Source of the DNA: Chara braunii
Lineage: Eukaryota > Streptophyta > Charophyceae > Charales > Characeae
DNA length: 44,133 nt
Reading direction: 5' to 3'
Assembly: GCA_003427395.1 (NCBI GenBank)
Contig: BFEA01000003.1
Coordinates: forward strand, 2,383,968 to 2,428,100
Part shown: positions 1 through 10,046 of the stretch, piece after piece
Layout: each line of letters opens with the position of its first letter
How positions within the stretch are numbered: position 1 is the stretch's first letter
Translations under genes and position numbers: made by a program
The notes under the pieces: generated by a model
Database searches by the model: none
The model's input: the letters and a program-made list of their open reading frames with translations, nothing else
What the model was told of the DNA's origin: nothing

Positions 1-71
<71 letters not shown>
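1..71. repeat. (AC)n dinucleotide microsatellite at the window edge
   Basis: An uninterrupted AC tract runs from the first base, so its true length is unknown. It directly precedes the tetranucleotide array. Confidence 0.98.
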
Positions 72-73
<2 letters not shown>

Positions 74-361
74 GTTCATGATTGACTGTGCAGTCATTGA
101 TTGATTGATTGGTTGATGTATTGAGTGATTGGAACAACGGAGTCAGAGTGCAAAGCAGATTCCACACACCTACCCCCCCCCCACACACACACAGTATATC
201 GATCAATCAATAAGTTTGTCTATAGATCAATAAACCATTCAGTCAATCAATCAATCACTCGATCAATCAATCAATCAATCCATCGATCAATCCTAAAGTC
301 AATTTGTCAATCAGTCAGTTCATCAGTCAGTCCATCAGTCACTCATTCAATCAGTCAGTCC

Positions 362-428
<67 letters not shown>

Positions 429-1199
429 CATAAGTCAGTCAATCAATCAATCATTCAATCAATCGATCGATTAATCAGTCGGTCATTCAATCAATGAATC
501 ACTCGATCAATCAATCAATCAATCCATCAGTCGGTCAATCAATCAATCAGTCAGTCAGTCGGTCAGTAAGTCAGTCAATCAATCAATCAATCAATCAATT
601 AATCAATCAATCAATCAATCAGTCAGTCCATCAGTCAGTCATTCAATCAGTCATCATTCAACCAGTCAATCAATCAATCGGCACAATCAGGTAGTCAGTC
701 TTTCAATGAGTCAGTCAGTCAGTCATTCAATCAACCATTCAATCAGTCAATCAATCAATCCATCAGTTGGTGAGTCAATCAGTGAGTCAGTAAGTTCACC
801 AGTCTGTCCATCAGGCGGATCATTCAATCAGTAAGTCAATCAATAAATCAATCAAGGTCAATTAATCCATCAGTCAGTCAGTTGATCAATCAATCAATCA
901 TTCAATCAACCAATCATTCAATCAATTAATCATTCAATCAATCATTCCATTAATCAATCAGCCAGTCAATCAATCAATTAATAAGTCAGTTAGTCAATCA
1001 ATCAATCATCCAATCAATCAAGCAATCCACCAGTCGGTCAATCAATTAGTCAATCAGTCACTGCATCAGCCAGTCCATCAATACGTCATTCAATCAGTCA
1101 CTCATTCAATCAGTCACTCATTCAATCAGTCAATCAATCAATTAATCAACAAATCAATCAATCAATCAACCAATCAATCCATCATTTAGTCAGTCAGTA

Positions 1200-1258
<59 letters not shown>

Positions 1259-1429
1259 TAATCAGTCAGTCAGTCAATCAATCGATCAATCATTAATTCA
1301 ATTAATCGGTCAGTCATTCAATCAATCAATAAGTCAGTCACTCACTCACTCACTCACTCAATCCATCGATTAATTATCCAGTCACTCAATCGGTCGCCCA
1401 GTCAGTCCATGCTCGACATATGTACGGTT

Positions 1430-1430
<1 letters not shown>

Positions 1431-1483
<53 letters not shown>

Positions 1484-1498
1484 ACACACACACACACT
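1431..1498. repeat. (CA)n microsatellite inside the TCAA array
   Basis: A nearly pure CA run of about 68 bases with one CATA interruption. A shorter CA run follows at about 1587-1600. Confidence 0.97.
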
Positions 1499-1742
1499 CA
1501 ATCAATCAATCCATCCATCAATCAATCAATCAAACAAACAATCAATCATTCACTCTGTCGGTCAATCGATCAGTCAGTCAGTCTGACACACACACACACA
1601 ATCAATCGGTCGGTCAATCAGTCAGTCAGTCGGTCAGTCAGTCAGTCAGTCATTCAATCAATGAATCAATCAATCAGTCAGACAATCGTTCAATCAGCCA
1701 ATTAATCAATCAATCAATCAATCAGTCAATCAATCAGTCTAG

Positions 1743-1794
<52 letters not shown>

Positions 1795-2222
1795 TAGTCA
1801 ATCAACAACTCAATCACTCAGTATATCGATTAATCAATCAATTAGTCGATAGATCAATATACCAGTCAGTCAATCGATCTATCACTCAATCAATCAGTCA
1901 ATCAATCCATCAATCAATCAATCAATACTTCAATCAGTCAATCTGTTAGTCAATCAAGCAATCAGTCGGTCGGTTTTTCAATTACTCAGTCAATCAGTCA
2001 GTCAGTCGATCAATCAATGAATCAATGAATCAATGAATCACTGAGTCACTGAATCAATGAATCAATCAATCGGTCAGTCAATCAATCAATGAGTCAATCA
2101 GTCAAATAACCAGTCAGTCAGTCAATCAATCAACCAGTCAATCAATCAATCAAACAATCACCCCGTCAACAATAAATCAGTCAATCAATCATAACCTCCA
2201 TGCGCATCAACGTTGTCCCCAT

Positions 2223-2272
2223 ACTGTTTCGTCGGGGTTTGACCGATTCATGACGCTGAACCCTCAACAAAG
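2223..2272 (-). pseudogene. Decayed type III hammerhead ribozyme
   Basis: On the minus strand this segment aligns over its full length with the intact ribozyme at 4020-4071. It keeps the GAAAC strand, the stem II arms UCGG/CCGA, the GUU cleavage-site region and the GAGGGUUCA of stem I. The CUGAUGA core box is damaged (reads as AUGAA) and stem I has a G-G mismatch, so it should be inactive. The surrounding sequence is TCAA repeat, so only about 50 bases are shared between the two copies. Confidence 0.7.
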
Positions 2273-2388
2273 AATCAGTATATCCAACAACCTACCGAAT
2301 CCTCAATCAATCAACCAATGAATCAATCAATCAATCAATCGATCAATCAATCGATCAATCAATCGATCAAACAATCGATCAATCATTT

Positions 2389-2445
<57 letters not shown>

Positions 2446-2629
2446 ACTCATTCCAATCACATAAGTGAATCAGTCAATCAATCTATCAATGCTTCTACGG
2501 TTCAATCCAACCTTCAATCAATCGAACAATCATTCAATCAATGAATCAATCAATCAATAAATCCCTGGTTCCAATCAACCCATCAACACAATCATATAAG
2601 AATGGTAGTGAGCCTGAGGAGGTCGTGTG

Positions 2630-2655
2630 ACACACACACACACACACACATACAT

Positions 2656-2734
<79 letters not shown>
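2630..2734. repeat. (CA)n microsatellite
   Basis: About 105 bases of CA with a short TACATACGCGCG interruption near the left end. Confidence 0.97.
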
Positions 2735-2737
<3 letters not shown>

Positions 2738-3427
2738 ACATCAATCACATTGGACTTACCACATGCATATGGATAGATGATGCTGAAGTTGGCGATTACC
2801 TCCCCGTCACTCAATCGATCAGTCGATCAATTATTCAATCGACCAATCAATCAATCTGTTAATCAATCCATCAATCGGTCGATTGGTCAATGAGTCGATC
2901 AATCTGTCAGTCAATCAACTAATATATCAACCAATGTATCAACCAATTAATCAATCGATCATTCAATCGATGAATCAGATTATCGGACTATTCAATAAAT
3001 CGGATTATTGATGGAATCAATAAATAAATCAAGCAGTGACTCATTCGATCTTTGAATACCGTATATGTTGTCATGAATGGAAGCCCTTGCAATTCGTATA
3101 AATAATTGTGCAAACAACATAAATACAACGACATAAAATCAAAGGTCCAATATCCGTATTGTAACACAAAAATTTTGTCTTGCGATGTGCAAAAGTGTTT
3201 GATCATGAAGTCCATTGCACAAAACACTACGAATAGCAATGTTCGGGGGAGGCTGGCGACCATTGATAAGAGTTTGCACAAAGTAAACGAATCAATGGAG
3301 GCAGTTGTCGCAATTGTGCGTGATGTCAATGGAGCACTTGCTCTACTGTGAAAGCCGAACATGGTCATATAGATTGATTTGCACTTTGTGGTTTCGAACA
3401 CCTTTGCTTCCGTTTTTCGGTTTCCAG

Positions 3428-3829
3428 GAACATGCGAGAGCGTGCAGGCCAAACTACAAAGGTATCATTATTTACAATCACGAGTTTTGTGATGGCTTAC
3501 GAGGCAACGACAACAATGGATCGAAAGACAAAAAAACTGAGCCACAAAGTCATATTGATAAGTGTAAAGTACGAAACATCTCAAAATACGAAAAAGCTTC
3601 AGAACCCAAAAACATTTGGACATGCAGGAAGAAAAAGGACAGAGAGTTGTTGAAGGGCCATGAATGTTACGAGTGCAAACGTTTCCATGACGTGTTGGGT
3701 ATGCACGGAAAAAACCGATATGATATTGTTCAAGAATGTTCACGACACAAGGACAACCAACGTAGACCGTTAACACCGCCTGTTTTTTGGAATATAGGCT
3801 TCCGTGATTCGGGACAATCAGATGAATGA
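3428..3829 (+). CDS. COM1/CtIP/SAE2-family DNA end-resection protein, probable terminal exon
   Basis: The last 75 residues match the C-terminal SAE2 domain of the COM1/GR1/CtIP/Sae2 family. The order seen is a basic KKKDRELLKG lead-in, a CYEC zinc pair, then QECSRHK and LTPPVFWNIGF just before the stop codon. Known family role: with MRE11-RAD50-NBS1 it starts 5'-end resection at double-strand breaks, in the nucleus, and it is needed for meiotic recombination in plants. The start chosen is a good acceptor (pyrimidine tract CTTTGCTTCCGTTTTTCGG then TTTCCAG) just before 3428, in phase with the domain. The open frame continues upstream to 3305 but lacks family-like sequence there. The canonical RHR is RHK here. 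Upstream exons are not recognised; a 2.9 kb satellite lies directly upstream. The family call is strong; the exon start and whether the gene is expressed are inferred. Confidence 0.8.
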   Translation, partial: EHARACRPNYKGIIIYNHEFCDGLRGNDNNGSKDKKTEPQSHIDKCKVRNISKYEKASEPKNIWTCRKKKDRELLKGHECYECKRFHDVLGMHGKNRYDIVQECSRHKDNQRRPLTPPVFWNIGFRDSGQSDE

Positions 3830-3906
3830 GACAGTGTGTGTAGTTACATACAGGACACCATAGGTAAACATGTGACGTTTCAAAAAGGAATGGAAGAAAC
3901 ACGTGT

Positions 3907-3913
3907 GTGTATA

Positions 3914-3944
<31 letters not shown>

Positions 3945-3946
3945 CG
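3907..3946. repeat. (TA)n microsatellite
   Basis: A TGTGTATATATA tract just downstream of the COM1-like stop, ending in a CGTCAC that recurs inverted at about 5472-5477. Confidence 0.9.
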
Positions 3947-4019
3947 TCACAAATAGAATTGCCCGGTAAAACCGTAGGCAGAGAGAGAGAAGAGTACAAC
4001 AAACGAGGGGCTGTGACAA

Positions 4020-4071
4020 ACTGTTTCGTCGGAGTTTCACCGACTCATCAGGAGGATGAACCCTCAACAGT
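4020..4071 (-). ncRNA. Type III hammerhead self-cleaving ribozyme, apparently intact
   Basis: All core elements are present on the minus strand. Stem III is ACUGU (4071-4067) with ACAGU (4024-4020), 5 bp. The cleavage-site triplet is GUU, with H17 at 4066. Stem I is GAGG (4065-4062) with CCUC (4055-4052) plus a G-U pair. The CUGAUGA box is 4051-4045. Stem II is GUCGG/CCGAC (4044-4040 with 4032-4028), 5 bp, with a 7-base loop. The GAAA box is 4027-4024. Predicted cleavage is between 4066 and 4065. Type III hammerheads are known from viroid-like RNAs and from plant retrozymes. No LTR pair, primer-binding site or polypurine tract was found around it, so its carrier is unknown. It sits between a GA-rich stretch and an (AT)n(AG)n tract. 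Confidence 0.9.
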
Positions 4072-4075
4072 CTGC

Positions 4076-4183
<108 letters not shown>

Positions 4184-4205
4184 TGCTTGTGTAATCCATA
4201 ATATT

Positions 4206-4697
4206 GTGTCACGTGGTGTAATGTATTCCCGTAGCCACCGTACGGTATCAACAATTTGTCGGACATCTTGGAGTTCAGTGTGCACAAACATGTCGAACGA
4301 GAAACACTTGAACGATGCAAGACGAGTTATACAAGATGTTGTCAAAAATCTCGAACTAGCTAGCAAATGGTTGCATGCAACTATGAAACTCATCCTGAGC
4401 AGAACGACAAAGTTGCAAGCAATGCGTTAAGAGATTGGGGTACACAAACAACATCTGCAGGCTAGGGAAAATGTACTTCAGCATTACAAAACACAAGCTT
4501 CGAATGTGATTCGCCCATATATCGACGATCCATATATGAAAAAAACTTTCTCTGGCACGGGGAATGCGGGGTGCAACAGCGAGGGTCGTTGCCCCGTATG
4601 TTGTCGCTACCCGACCGGGAGCACAACAAAAGCTTCGGCGTCTTGGCACACCTTATGTGATAACAATGTTTCATCACCATAAACGTCAAACCATTCT
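4206..4697 (+). pseudogene. Unidentified protein-coding remnant, one in-frame stop
   Basis: One frame stays open from 4206 to a TAA at 4428-4430 and then continues open to about 4697. The composition is non-repetitive and protein-like: an amphipathic stretch RRVIQDVVKNLELASKWLHA, then after the stop a segment with YIDDPYMKKTF and a cysteine-rich patch (GCNSEGRCPVCCRYPTG). I do not recognise the family. The in-frame stop means a broken gene, a gene with an intron here, or chance. No function is proposed. Confidence 0.3.
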
Positions 4698-4840
4698 GTC
4701 ACATGAAAAAAAACACAATAATTTTGTAACAATTGAAGTGCGGTTGTGATGGCGATACGGTACAACATATGTGGGGTTCGTTTACCTTAACTACTAAGAA
4801 TAACACATATATTTATTGATTTGCTTTCCCATTTCGTCGT

Positions 4841-4872
<32 letters not shown>

Positions 4873-4914
4873 CATATATACACATATATATATATACATA
4901 TCTATATACATATC

Positions 4915-4953
<39 letters not shown>
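4841..4953. repeat. (TC)n then (TA)n microsatellite
   Basis: A short TC tract of about 15 bases leads into about 95 bases of TA with periodic TACATATC interruptions. Confidence 0.95.
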
Positions 4954-4983
4954 TTTTGCAGAAAAATCATATATTCCTCGGAT

Positions 4984-5448
4984 ATGGCATCCATAATCAT
5001 CGGATTGTTGCACAGTGCGCGCTTACCAGACAATTGCTCAGCGGAGTACTATTTCCTCACTTATCCTGTCGGAGCTGATTGTCTTGGTGAATTGTCAACT
5101 TTCGATTGGCGGGACAGACTGAACACGAAGCACTACGTCGTACTGGTTGTCGGCGAAATTGCAGTGCATTTCATGACAGAGATTTACTATTTTCGAAATT
5201 CGGTCATACACATAAGTATCGTCCTTAGGAAAAATATATCATACTTCTCGACACGTGTTTTCCATGCAAGACAAGGAGATAAGTTATTCGAAATCGTGAA
5301 TCTGCTTCTCAGCACAATGCTCAAGAGTCATTGTGGAACTCTGCGTAACGACGCCATGTGGAGTGTATGGATGTGTCCGTCGTACGTCGTCGGTGACGTC
5401 TTTGTGATCGACTTGTTTCATTGCCTGTACGATGAAGGTGAAGCATGA
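4984..5448 (+). CDS. Hypothetical protein, 154 residues
   Basis: The open frame runs through the preceding TA microsatellite. ATG 4984 is chosen because it is the first one past the repeat. The product is hydrophobic and non-repetitive, with segments such as [20 protein letters not shown] and [20 protein letters not shown], and no clear signal peptide or zinc motif. I do not recognise the family. It lies between two AT microsatellites, downstream of the remnant at 4206-4697 and on the same strand, so both could be exons of one gene. A 154-codon frame could also arise by chance. Confidence 0.35.
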   Translation: MASIIIGLLHSARLPDNCSAEYYFLTYPVGADCLGELSTFDWRDRLNTKHYVVLVVGEIAVHFMTEIYYFRNSVIHISIVLRKNISYFSTRVFHARQGDKLFEIVNLLLSTMLKSHCGTLRNDAMWSVWMCPSYVVGDVFVIDLFHCLYDEGEA

Positions 5449-5451
5449 TAA

Positions 5452-5501
5452 GTATATATATATATATATATGTGACGATATATATATATATATATATATA
5501 T

Positions 5502-5540
<39 letters not shown>
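5452..5540. repeat. (AT)n plus (GT)n microsatellite
   Basis: AT tracts around a TGTGACGATA island, then about 35 bases of GT. Confidence 0.96.
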
Positions 5541-5543
<3 letters not shown>

Positions 5544-5714
5544 AATGGTAAGTAACCATGAGTCGGTTTTAACTCATCTCTGCTGGATTGTGTACGTTTT
5601 TGTTGTGCGTGTTTGGGGTACTATTCTCAGGTAGTTGTTGCACATACTATTTTGTTGTGTAAATTTATGTAAAAAAAAAAAAAAAAAGATAATAAACTTA
5701 ATTCGCTCTGTAAT

Positions 5715-6629
5715 ATGGACCGCCGACGATGCATGGCAGCCGTGCGGCCCAGAGAAGTTGTATATGGTAATGGCACAAATTTTGATCCATTTCGAGACGA
5801 AGAGTTGACGGTCGACGAGATAAGGAGTCACGACGACTGCAATTTTGGAACAGGCAGTGGTTTACGTCGATCTTGAGGATGAGCTGCAAGAATGCATGAA
5901 TTTACTTATTGGTCGTGATAATATCCAGCCTATGAATCCCCCCCGGAGGCGGCCATGTGCGGCCTAGGCCGCGACCCCTCGGCCATGGCCGCAGTCCTCG
6001 CCCATGAAAAAAAAAAAAAAAAAAAAAAAAATCAAAAAATTCGAAAAAAAAAAAATGTTATACAGATAAATATACTGAACAACATTTGTCTTGTGGCCAT
6101 ATCCAAAAACTTCACTGAATTTAAAATAAAAAAACATATAAGTTTCACAGTTTTTTTTTGAAACAAAAAAACAAACACCTTTTGCCTCAGGAAAATTAAT
6201 TTTTGAATTTTTAAAATTCGAAGACGAAGTCAAAAAAAAAAAAAAAAAAGAGCAATTTAGATTTCGAAAAGATCTACAACCCCATATTTGTTGTTTTGTT
6301 TTTTGAGAATTTTTTAAAAATTCCTGAACGTCGCGGCCGCACCCAACTGCTCCCGAAGCCGCGGCGGTCGTGATCACGACCGCCCGACGAGTTTCACCCC
6401 GCGGCAGTGGCCGCGGGTGATACATAGTATCCAGCCAAAGCAGAATCACTTCAACGGATATGTTGCTTTTTCTCGGTGGTGCGGTTTCGTGGTGTTCAGA
6501 CATAAATTGCCAGATGAGTTCGAGAGGGCAGTGTGGGAACGATGGCCAGATACAAACCCTCGAGGTTTTCGACTGCGGCGTTGCGATCCTTCAGATAACG
6601 CGCAACCTCGTCGGCGTGCACGACGGTAG
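5715..6629 (+). pseudogene. Unidentified coding sequence split by a MITE insertion
   Basis: A 5' part (from ATG 5715) and a frame beginning after the TAA at 5821 overlap by a frameshift near 5830-5860. The second frame reads VVYVDLEDELQECMNLLIGR up to the insertion at 5930/5931. When the insert and one 9-bp duplicate are ignored, the frame resumes at 6437 without a shift, continues through a segment containing RWCGFVVFRHKLPDEFERAV, and stops at TAG 6627-6629. Conservation of frame across the insertion argues it was a real exon when the MITE arrived. The family is not recognised; the tail is Arg-rich (RRRARR). The apparent frameshift could mark an intron or decay. Confidence 0.5.
5931..6427. 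mobile_element. MITE-like DNA transposon, 497 bp, 9-bp target duplication (family member 1)
   Basis: The 9-base sequence TATCCAGCC occurs at 5922-5930 and 6428-6436, exactly flanking the insert. The termini are imperfect inverted repeats: TATGAATCCCCC at the left and, read from the other strand, CTATGTATCACCC at the right, both running into GC-rich GGCC sequence. The interior has poly-A runs and no coding capacity. Nine-base duplications and GC-rich ends are typical of Mutator-like (MULE) elements. The interior matches the element at 15176-15833. A 22-bp perfect palindrome lies at 6363-6384. Confidence 0.7.
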
Positions 6630-6699
6630 ATGCTTTTGTTGTTATACGGTTGTTCTCATCGTTGAAAAATAGATAAAAGAATGAGTGAGTGTGCGTGTT

Positions 6700-6703
<4 letters not shown>

Positions 6704-6795
<92 letters not shown>
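6704..6795. repeat. (GT)n then (GA)n microsatellite abutting the PLE
   Basis: About 38 bases of GT then about 53 of GA. The GA run stops where homology between the two terminal repeats of the Penelope-like element begins. Confidence 0.95.
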
Positions 6796-6798
<3 letters not shown>

Positions 6799-7849
6799 CA
6801 AGACAATCAAGACAGGAAGGATGAAAGGAACACAGAAAAAGGAAGGTAGGACCCAGGAAAAACGACACGATGATCAACACTCGTACGTAGATCTGTATCC
6901 TTGTTGCCTTTTTTATACTTCCCTGGCGAGCTCGTACATGTCTACCTATCCTACCTACACACTCCCTCTGCGCACTTGACACACTACCCTCGATCCCTCT
7001 CGGCTTACCCCAATCCCTTACCTGCATTCCTATTGGTCCGCTTCGGTGGTACTCCACTTCAAAGAACTTCCCGCTCTTTCCTCGTCCCCACTGTCTCTTT
7101 ACCTCAAAAAACTTCCCGATCTCTCCTCGTCCCCACTGTCTCTTCCATCTCTCCCTCTGACATACTCCATTCCCTTCGCCATACTCACCCTTCACACCCT
7201 CCATCTCGTTACTTCCCAATATGGCTACCCTCGACGCGCCAACGATGGCGGAACTCTGCAGACCGAAAAACACCCAGCGTCACTTACTAAGGTTATGCAT
7301 ATCTCCTGGCGCAATTCAGACAACCTAACACATGAACCAGAGAACCCAGCGTCACCTTCTATTCTAATCCGCGTTCATTCGGCTGGCACGGAACTCCCTA
7401 GTAGTGTTCCAACTTCACAAAGCAAAAGGTCAGATCCTCAGTGAAAGTCCGTCAACAGCCAAAAAAACGAAAAGGAAAAAAAAAAAAAAAAAAAAAAAGG
7501 AAAGGAAAAAGAGAAATCCAAAAAAAGATGAAAAATACAATCCTTAAAAAACGAGAAACGAAAAACAAAAAGAGATACAAAATCGGCGGAACCATACGTC
7601 GACTGGAAAAACCCGACAAAGGCTCATGGGCCCACAGGTCTTCTTCGTCTGTCTGGTCCTACCCGAGTCTCATTCCCCATTCTACTATTGTACACTACTC
7701 CCATTCTTATACACCTCCGAAACCTGTCGTATTCTACCTGCTAACATTCATTTACTGGTATGGCAAATACTTCACGACTCCGGGGTACATCCTGGAGAGC
7801 CGATCCCTCCAGAGACACCCGAAGAACTTAGCAAACTTAGCTAAGGCAG
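6796..7849 (-). repeat. 3' terminal direct repeat (pseudo-LTR) of the PLE
   Basis: This 1.05 kb is nearly identical to 12547-13748. It includes the last codons of the RT frame (RDRLSRMYPGVVKYLPYQ) and a poly-A-rich 3' region. It lacks a 143-bp segment, present in the other copy at 12633-12775, that carries the hammerhead ribozyme. The junction here is at 6882/6883. Confidence 0.92.
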
Positions 7850-8819
7850 CGAGAGAGACCTCCGACGGATACCGCCGGAGGCGTGCTTCTATCATAACGA
7901 CCGTGATGGTAGTCATTGTTGCTTCATATGACGTGGACACCCTCTGAGCCCGGATCATACTGGTGAACAGTGTCGACTTCTTCGTCGATTTTCTGGAAAA
8001 CGAATCATAATCCTGCATGGACTGAATCTTCAGCTTCCCACAGTCACTCAAAGACTTCTGATTCCGGGTCCTCGGAAACACATGTATGAATGTCCCTGTT
8101 GCAGACTCAACCATCACCTGCGCGCCAAAAAACTCAAAGGAATTTCCTCCCTCATCTTTCCTTACAAGCTTCAAACTGTCATCATAGCACCCTTCTAACT
8201 TCTTAAAAAACCTCTCCACCCTTTCCTCGGTACTTGCATCCCCTCTTACATATCCAATGATTACTGCCACGTCATCAATGATTCTCATTCCTTTCACAAA
8301 CCTCGCATCTCTCCCAAGACTGCTCAAGAATTCGACTTCCGCTCGAGCACAGACCAAGCACGCGAGAGCAGGGCTCGAGTTCCTCCCCATAGGGATCCCA
8401 AACACCTGCTTCAGTACCTGCCCAGCGCATCTGACGTAAGTATTGGCAAGTTCAAACCCAACTGCATCTATGATGAGTTGGAATCTCAGGACGATGAACC
8501 CTTCGCTCTTCCGATGATTCCTAGCCATTATGCACGTCTTCCCTCTCTGACCTACCCTTACACCAACCATCCCTCTTCTCTGATGGACCATGCTTACCCA
8601 TCTAACCGCATTAACAATGCTATCATGCGATAGTCTTGAAAACATATCTTTTATGTCATAACTCCTCGCCGTAGCTGCATTCCCCACATCATTCAGCGCC
8701 TCCTGGATCTCTTCACACCGCTCCCGTAGATCCTCTGTCGACCGCAAATCAAAGTGTTCAGCTTCTCTGCAGCTGAACAGCATGAATCTTATCGCTCTCC
8801 CAATCCTCGATCCTGCCAA
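7752..8819 (-). pseudogene. PLE reverse transcriptase, catalytic part
   Basis: The 355-codon frame carries the PLE RT blocks in order: SYDIKDMF with the first catalytic Asp (about residue 55), QVFGIPMGRNSSPALA (about 138-152), and MRIIDDVAVI with the catalytic DD (about 182-183), then a thumb-like tail. RT in PLEs copies the element RNA at a nicked chromosomal end. The N-terminal RT blocks lie in another frame at 8789-9376, so a frameshift near 8800 separates them. The last codons lie inside the 3' terminal repeat and are repeated at about 13640-13740. Catalytic residues are intact, so decay appears recent. Confidence 0.88.
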
Positions 8820-9376
8820 CCTTGTGGGATCTTAGTGGCAGGTGAGATAGGCTTCCAACGACTCACATATTTTTCTTTCGGTAAGACGTAGGCTTTCCCA
8901 ATCTCTCCTGCCTTTCCCCACACAGCAATGTACCGCAAACCGGCCCGTTTGTAGCTACCCTTCATTTCCCTCAGTATGTCCTCTTCTCTCTTCTCTACTG
9001 GTAAGAAACCCGGATTCCAGTTGAACGTCATGTTACAAGCATGCAAATACAAAACAGGGCAAATGATCAGGGTAGCCCCCGGGTTCCTGTCTATAGGAAC
9101 GGCGATCAAATGCTGAACTCTGCTCAACCAGATCCTAACTTCCTCGGTAGTCATGGCCCGTATCCTATTCCCTCCCGCGCGTTTGATACACGCGGTTTCT
9201 TTTGCTTGGTCTACCTGCAAACCCTGACCTCTACTCCAAGGTTTCGCTGCATCTTCGATGGTTTCAGATAGTGTTTCCACACTCACATTCCCACTGTACG
9301 TCACGTTTCTCGAATTCTTCACGAAGTCTGGAGCCCCAGGCACATCTTCTAGCCTTAGTTTTACGTGGCCTTGCAT
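8789..9376 (-). pseudogene. PLE reverse transcriptase, N-terminal part
   Basis: The frame contains DRNPGATLIICPVLYLHACN and, near the end, AYVLPKEKYVSRWKPISPATK, which match the first RT blocks of PLEs (the Lys/Asn-Pro-Gly and 'RPI.PATKHP' regions). It then loses frame to the 7752-8819 ORF at an overlap of about 30 bases. No start of its own is needed; it is a segment of one polyprotein. Confidence 0.8.
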
Positions 9377-9451
9377 CTTCGCCCAACTTCTCTCTGAGCA
9401 CGTGCATAGTACCTCCGATGCCCCAGCGCATACACGATGATTGTGTATAAC

Positions 9452-10006
9452 CTACCCAATTGTCACATGCTTCTTGAACACAACCCTGGTCCTACTAGTG
9501 ACGTACGTACGTAAATGCGGATCCTGGATACATCTCCCAACTACTTCTGCTACTACTCCCCTGATCGCAGAAGAGCTCACGCTAGTGAAAAAAAGAATCC
9601 TTACGATCGGTCTCCTCCGAATCTCCGTACCAAACACTGCTCGAATCACCCCGTTAATTTTCGTCTTCAACTGATATCTAGATACCTTCCTTCCAAACGT
9701 AGCCGCAGTCTTATACAAGGCTAGCAGCTCTTTGGCCTTCTTCTTATACAACGTCCTCACCCTCCATGGCTGCCTTAACAGATCCCTCAGGACGTACTTT
9801 CGATGCTCAATCGCAGATGACGTAACCCTGACCCGAATTACGTAAAAAATGCCCCCGATTTCGAGCTCTCTCTTACATTCCTTTAGATACCTGCACCGCC
9901 CCTGAAGACTAATGATGCTCTCCCCAACTTTGCCCTTCACCACCTTCCACCTATCCACCTGTACTCCTCCTCCTGATGAGATGACGCGCAACGGTGCTTG
10001 CGACAC
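9452..10006 (-). pseudogene. PLE linker between GIY-YIG and RT
   Basis: A basic 184-codon frame with a Lys/Arg-rich helix (VRTLYKKKAKELLALYKTAA) lies between the endonuclease and RT frames. I recognise no domain. By position it corresponds to the RT N-terminal extension that PLEs carry. Confidence 0.6.
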
Positions 10007-10046
10007 TCGGACGCTTTTCAGTAGATCAATGATGGAGGTGGCCCCA

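Larger units (their letters stand above)
90..2990. repeat. Degenerate (TCAA)n tetranucleotide array, about 2.9 kb
   Basis: The array is almost entirely built from 4-base units of the form TCRR (TCAA, TCAG, TCGA, TCGG), with minor TCAT and TCAC. Variation is concentrated in units 3 and 4 as A/G transitions. It reads as Ser-Ile-Asn-Gln strings in several frames; these are artefacts of the 4-base period and not genes. It is interrupted by CA tracts and by a non-repetitive island at about 2196-2290 that contains a decayed hammerhead ribozyme. It ends just before the COM1-like exon region. Confidence 0.95.

Noticed and set aside
125-1797. Ser-Ile-Asn-Gln repeat proteins and Thr-His proteins
   Set aside because: They are translations of TCAA and CA microsatellites, open because a 4- or 2-base period excludes stops. 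Not genes.
7441-7947. Lys-rich 168-residue protein
   Set aside because: It reads antisense through the A-rich 3' end of the PLE terminal repeat and the RT C-terminus.
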